From: Patescibacteria group bacterium
GTDB taxonomy: Bacteria > Patescibacteriota > Andersenbacteria > UBA10190
Length of the DNA stretch: 7,134 nucleotides
Assembly (NCBI GenBank): GCA_022574795.1
Contig: JACZRJ010000022.1
Coordinates: forward strand, 1-7,134
Direction: 5' to 3'
Under the pieces are notes generated by a model. That model was not told where the DNA came from and did no database searches. It saw only the letters and a list, made by a program, of their open reading frames with translations. Shown piece by piece: positions 4,900 through 7,134 of the stretch. Positions within the stretch are counted from its first letter, which is position 1. Each line of letters opens with the position of its first letter. The position numbers and the translations under genes are program-made.

Positions 4900-6220
4900 T
4901 GAGATCCTCAATTTCCTGCTGCTTTTCCTTGAGTAGCTCCGGCGTATCGGCCTCAATATTAAGCCTCAGTTTCGGCTCAGTATTGCTGGGCCGAACACTC
5001 GCCCACCAGGTAGGATATTCAAATCGGATACCGTCATAATCGTATATGGTATCGGCCTCCTTATAATGCTCCCGCAATCTTTGAATAACCGCCTCTTTAT
5101 CACTCACCTCGAAATTAATTTCCGGAGTTTTTGCTCGTCGCAACAATGGCGCGACGATTTCTGAGACGGGCTTGCCAGACTCAAGCACCAAGCGCAAGAA
5201 ATAATTCATCGCTAACATGCTAGACTCGGCATACCACGGAGCGAAGTAAAAGTGTCCGGAAACCTCACCCGCAAACCAAGCCCCCTCTTCACGCATTTTG
5301 GGCTTGATCAATGAATGACCAACTTTCCACATCAAGGGTCTCCCCCCAGCTTCGGCAATAACCTCTGCCGTCGTTCGCGACGATCTAATATCAAATATAA
5401 TTGGGGTGCCGGGGTGCTCCTTCAATACTTCCCTCCCAATCAAGGCCGTCGTAATATCGCCAGGTATAGTTACTCCTTGCTCAGTAAAGAAAAATACCCG
5501 ATCGCCATCACCATCAAAAGCAATACCTAAATCGGCCCCGTGTTTTCGAACCGCCGCCTGCACATCAGCGTTGTTTTCTTCCTTCAATGGATCAGCCTCA
5601 TGGTTAGGAAAACTGCCATCCAGGTCCCAATAGAGCGGGATCACCTCGCCACCCAACTGCTTCATCACCTGGGCCAAGATGTATCCCGTCATCCCGTTAC
5701 CAGCATCAATAACTATTTTGAGTCCGGCAGCTGAACCTCCCTGCGTTACCATGGCCACATACTCATCACGAACATCATGATCGCTAATCTGGCCTCGTTT
5801 GGTAACCGCTGGCCACTCTCGCCGCTCTACTAAATCACGAATCTCCATTATCCCTGTCTCCCCCGATATAGGAATGGCTTCCTCCCGGGTCATTTTAGCG
5901 CCATTGTACTTACCTGGATTATGCGAGGCAGTTACCATCAGGCCACCGTCAGCTTTTAACTGGTGAACCGCATAGTAGAACATTGGTGATGTTGCCAAAC
6001 CAATGCGCAAGACATCAAGGCCACCATCAAGCAGGCCTTCAATCACCGCCGGTTCTAATTCGTCACCGGTAGGCCGCATATCACGGGCAACTACCACCCG
6101 TTCAAACTTGGTGAAGGCCGCATAGGCTCGACCAAGGTGATAAGCCTCGGTGGCGTCAAAATCATCAGGAACTATTCCCCGAATGTCGTAGGCCCGATAA
6201 ATATCTGGATTAAATGGCAT
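4892..6220 (-). CDS. manB: Phosphomannomutase/phosphoglucomutase
   Basis: A 442-residue alpha-D-phosphohexomutase that moves phosphate between C6 and C1 of mannose or glucose, giving Man-1-P or Glc-1-P for nucleotide sugars, glycans and cell-surface polymers. All four family signatures are present: AYDIRG near the start (10-15); the phosphoserine loop TASHNPGKYNG with S99; the Mg loop DGDGDR (236-241); the sugar-specificity loop GEVSGH (318-323); and the C-terminal phosphate-binding RPSNTEPKLRL (410-420). The GEVSGH loop is typical of the bifunctional PMM/PGM group rather than of phosphoglucosamine mutase. Together with the isomerase at the left edge it would link Fru-6-P to Man-1-P. No Shine-Dalgarno sequence precedes the ATG. 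Stop TAG at 4892-4894 lies inside the last codons of the convergent phosphatase. Confidence 0.95.
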   Translation of the reverse strand: MPFNPDIYRAYDIRGIVPDDFDATEAYHLGRAYAAFTKFERVVVARDMRPTGDELEPAVIEGLLDGGLDVLRIGLATSPMFYYAVHQLKADGGLMVTASHNPGKYNGAKMTREEAIPISGETGIMEIRDLVERREWPAVTKRGQISDHDVRDEYVAMVTQGGSAAGLKIVIDAGNGMTGYILAQVMKQLGGEVIPLYWDLDGSFPNHEADPLKEENNADVQAAVRKHGADLGIAFDGDGDRVFFFTEQGVTIPGDITTALIGREVLKEHPGTPIIFDIRSSRTTAEVIAEAGGRPLMWKVGHSLIKPKMREEGAWFAGEVSGHFYFAPWYAESSMLAMNYFLRLVLESGKPVSEIVAPLLRRAKTPEINFEVSDKEAVIQRLREHYKEADTIYDYDGIRFEYPTWWASVRPSNTEPKLRLNIEADTPELLKEKQQEIEDLIR

Positions 6221-6251
6221 ATCTCAAAAAAGTAGTAGCTACATCCTACCA

Positions 6252-6274
6252 GCCTTACCTATCGACAAGCAAGC
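6252..6274. repeat. Decayed candidate copy of the 2841-2863 palindrome
   Basis: Aligned without gaps to 2841-2863, 17 of 23 bases match, including CCTT at the left and CGACA at the loop. All six differences are transitions, mostly toward A or T. The palindrome itself is lost. It lies in the 69-nt gap between the dehydratase stop and the mutase start, so like the intact copy it sits just upstream of a gene. Confidence 0.35.
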
Positions 6275-6289
6275 TGCCTGACCCAATAC

Positions 6290-6634
6290 CTAGCAGCAGA
6301 CTTCTATTTTTCTAGCTAAGATAAAATCGTTTTCCGACAAGCCATTAATGGCATGCGTCGTCAGCTCAATGACCACCTTCTTAAAGTAGATATACATGTC
6401 CGGGTGATGCCCCTCACGCTCAGCGATGGCGGCAACGTCATTCACGAATACCATGGCATCAGCAAAACTATTGAACTCAAACTCCCGCTTAATACGCCGA
6501 TTATCCTCTACCTCCCACTCAGTGATCAGCTGTTGCTGATACTCCTTAACTTCGGTCGGTGTCAGCGGTGCCTCGCCTCCCTCACAAGGCACACACTTTC
6601 GATCAAGTAAACTGTCGGTTTCTACCATTGCCAT
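6290..6634 (-). CDS. phhB: Pterin-4a-carbinolamine dehydratase (4a-hydroxytetrahydrobiopterin dehydratase)
   Basis: A 114-residue PCD/DCoH-family protein. The enzyme dehydrates 4a-hydroxytetrahydrobiopterin to the quinonoid dihydropterin, normally after aromatic amino acid hydroxylase turnover. The active-site motif EGHHPD is at 74-79 with H76, H77 and P78, and the partner histidine H94 sits in THAINGLSENDFILA, at the spacing of the mammalian enzyme (HHP then His 17 residues on). The N-terminal RKCVPCEGG (12-20) is the CxxC-PCEGG form common in bacterial members; the protein ends VCC. No phenylalanine hydroxylase or folate gene is in the window, so the physiological pterin is unknown. It lies 27 nt after the Nudix gene in an AT-rich gap (TAAATATTTATAAG), which could hold a -10 element; cotranscription is also possible. 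Start could be M1 or M3; no Shine-Dalgarno sequence. Stop TAG. Confidence 0.93.
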   Translation of the reverse strand: MAMVETDSLLDRKCVPCEGGEAPLTPTEVKEYQQQLITEWEVEDNRRIKREFEFNSFADAMVFVNDVAAIAEREGHHPDMYIYFKKVVIELTTHAINGLSENDFILARKIEVCC

Positions 6635-6661
6635 CGTGCCGTCATACTTATAAATATTTAA

Positions 6662-7134
6662 CTACTCTCTGTTGTGCCAAGCATTACTCATTCGGTCAAG
6701 CTCTTTCAAAGTATGACTGAGTAGAATCCTCTCGTCCTGAAAGACACAGTTCATCTCAAATAGTTTTCCAGCTATCAACAATGGCAACCAGTACTGATCA
6801 TCTGGCCACATCTGATCATACGGTATCGCCTCCAGCTCAAACCATCGCGGTGTCATCTCGGCTGATTCTCTCACCTGCCCCTCAAAACGACTCACCAGCC
6901 AGACATGAATTTCCACCTCGCCAGACACCGCCGCGGACGACAAGCCCAACCCTTTCGCTATCTCAGCAGTATCACGATATACCACCCGCACCATCCCTTG
7001 CTGAGACATTTTCGTTGCCACAATACCAGCCTCTTCAGTAAGTTCCCGTCGTACCGCCGTCTCAACTGATTCTCCTGGTTCTACTTTACCCCCGAAGCCA
7101 TTCCAGTAGCCAACTCCCAAGCCCTGCTTCTTAA
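6662..7134 (-). CDS. MTH1-like Nudix hydrolase, probable oxidised-purine nucleotide diphosphatase (5' end outside window)
   Basis: 156 residues are visible and the frame is still open at the right edge. The apparent TTG start at 7120 is internal, since KKQGLGVGYWNGFGGK continues the family pattern and human MTH1 has a matching KKRGFGAGRWNGFGGK. The Nudix box is complete: G15-x5-E21-x7-R29-E30-L31-x-E33-E34-x-G36. WNGFGGK and MWPDDQYWLPLL (108-119) correspond to the MTH1 pieces that hold the base-recognising Asn and the two Asp. This suggests hydrolysis of 8-oxo-dGTP or 2-hydroxy-dATP to monophosphates, protecting DNA from oxidised nucleotides. Residues about 50-66 form an insert relative to MTH1 as I recall it. 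Perhaps 15-20 N-terminal residues are missing. It is upstream of the dehydratase on the same strand. Stop TAG. Confidence 0.9.
   Translation of the reverse strand, partial: KKQGLGVGYWNGFGGKVEPGESVETAVRRELTEEAGIVATKMSQQGMVRVVYRDTAEIAKGLGLSSAAVSGEVEIHVWLVSRFEGQVRESAEMTPRWFELEAIPYDQMWPDDQYWLPLLIAGKLFEMNCVFQDERILLSHTLKELDRMSNAWHNRE

Noticed and set aside
857..6220. UGA reassigned to glycine
   Set aside because: All genes are open under the standard code, glycine is encoded by GGN throughout, and no in-frame TGA exists to be reassigned. Only the lack of TGA stops remains as a hint.
1..7134. CRISPR array, insertion sequence, phage or defence genes
   Set aside because: No regularly spaced repeats, transposase, integrase or terminal inverted repeats are visible; the genes are housekeeping.

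Overview
The window holds ordinary bacterial housekeeping genes, densely packed, at roughly 50% GC by eye. It looks like a small-genome bacterium, most plausibly Patescibacteria (CPR). That placement is an inference from several weak hints: a C-terminal piece resembling bifunctional phosphoglucose/phosphomannose isomerase, a stand-alone pterin carbinolamine dehydratase, a tRNA without an encoded CCA end, few Shine-Dalgarno sequences, and a GCCTGCC-type palindrome between genes. All reading frames are open under the standard code, and no UGA occurs in frame.

Left part (1-856): the 3' end of a probable phosphoglucose/phosphomannose isomerase gene runs in from the left. It faces a very small leftward gene (297-467) for an acidic 56-residue, six-cysteine protein, which has the only perfect Shine-Dalgarno sequence in the window. 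A rightward tRNA-Leu(CAG) follows at 602-685. Next comes the best promoter in the window (719-746) and a leader of about 100 nt. The leader can fold into a long hairpin and contains a 15-codon reading frame whose stop codon abuts the next start codon.

Middle part (857-4899, all rightward): RNase J with a 98-residue basic, disordered N-terminal extension; a 65-nt gap with two tandem hairpins; tryptophanyl-tRNA synthetase; a 231-nt gap with possible opposed promoters and a doubtful leftward small membrane ORF; and an inositol-monophosphatase-family sugar phosphatase.

Right part (4892-7134, all leftward): phosphomannomutase/phosphoglucomutase, convergent with the phosphatase and overlapping it by 8 bp; then, further upstream in transcription order, pterin-4a-carbinolamine dehydratase and an MTH1-like Nudix hydrolase cut by the right edge. 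The leftward order is Nudix, dehydratase, mutase.

Functionally there are two themes. One is RNA and translation (tRNA-Leu, RNase J, TrpRS). The other is hexose-phosphate metabolism: the isomerase supplies Glc-6-P/Man-6-P, and the mutase makes the 1-phosphates used for nucleotide sugars. The Nudix enzyme probably cleans oxidised nucleotides. I found no mobile element, CRISPR array or defence system. The most interesting material is the RNase J leader and N-terminal extension, and the tiny cysteine-rich gene.
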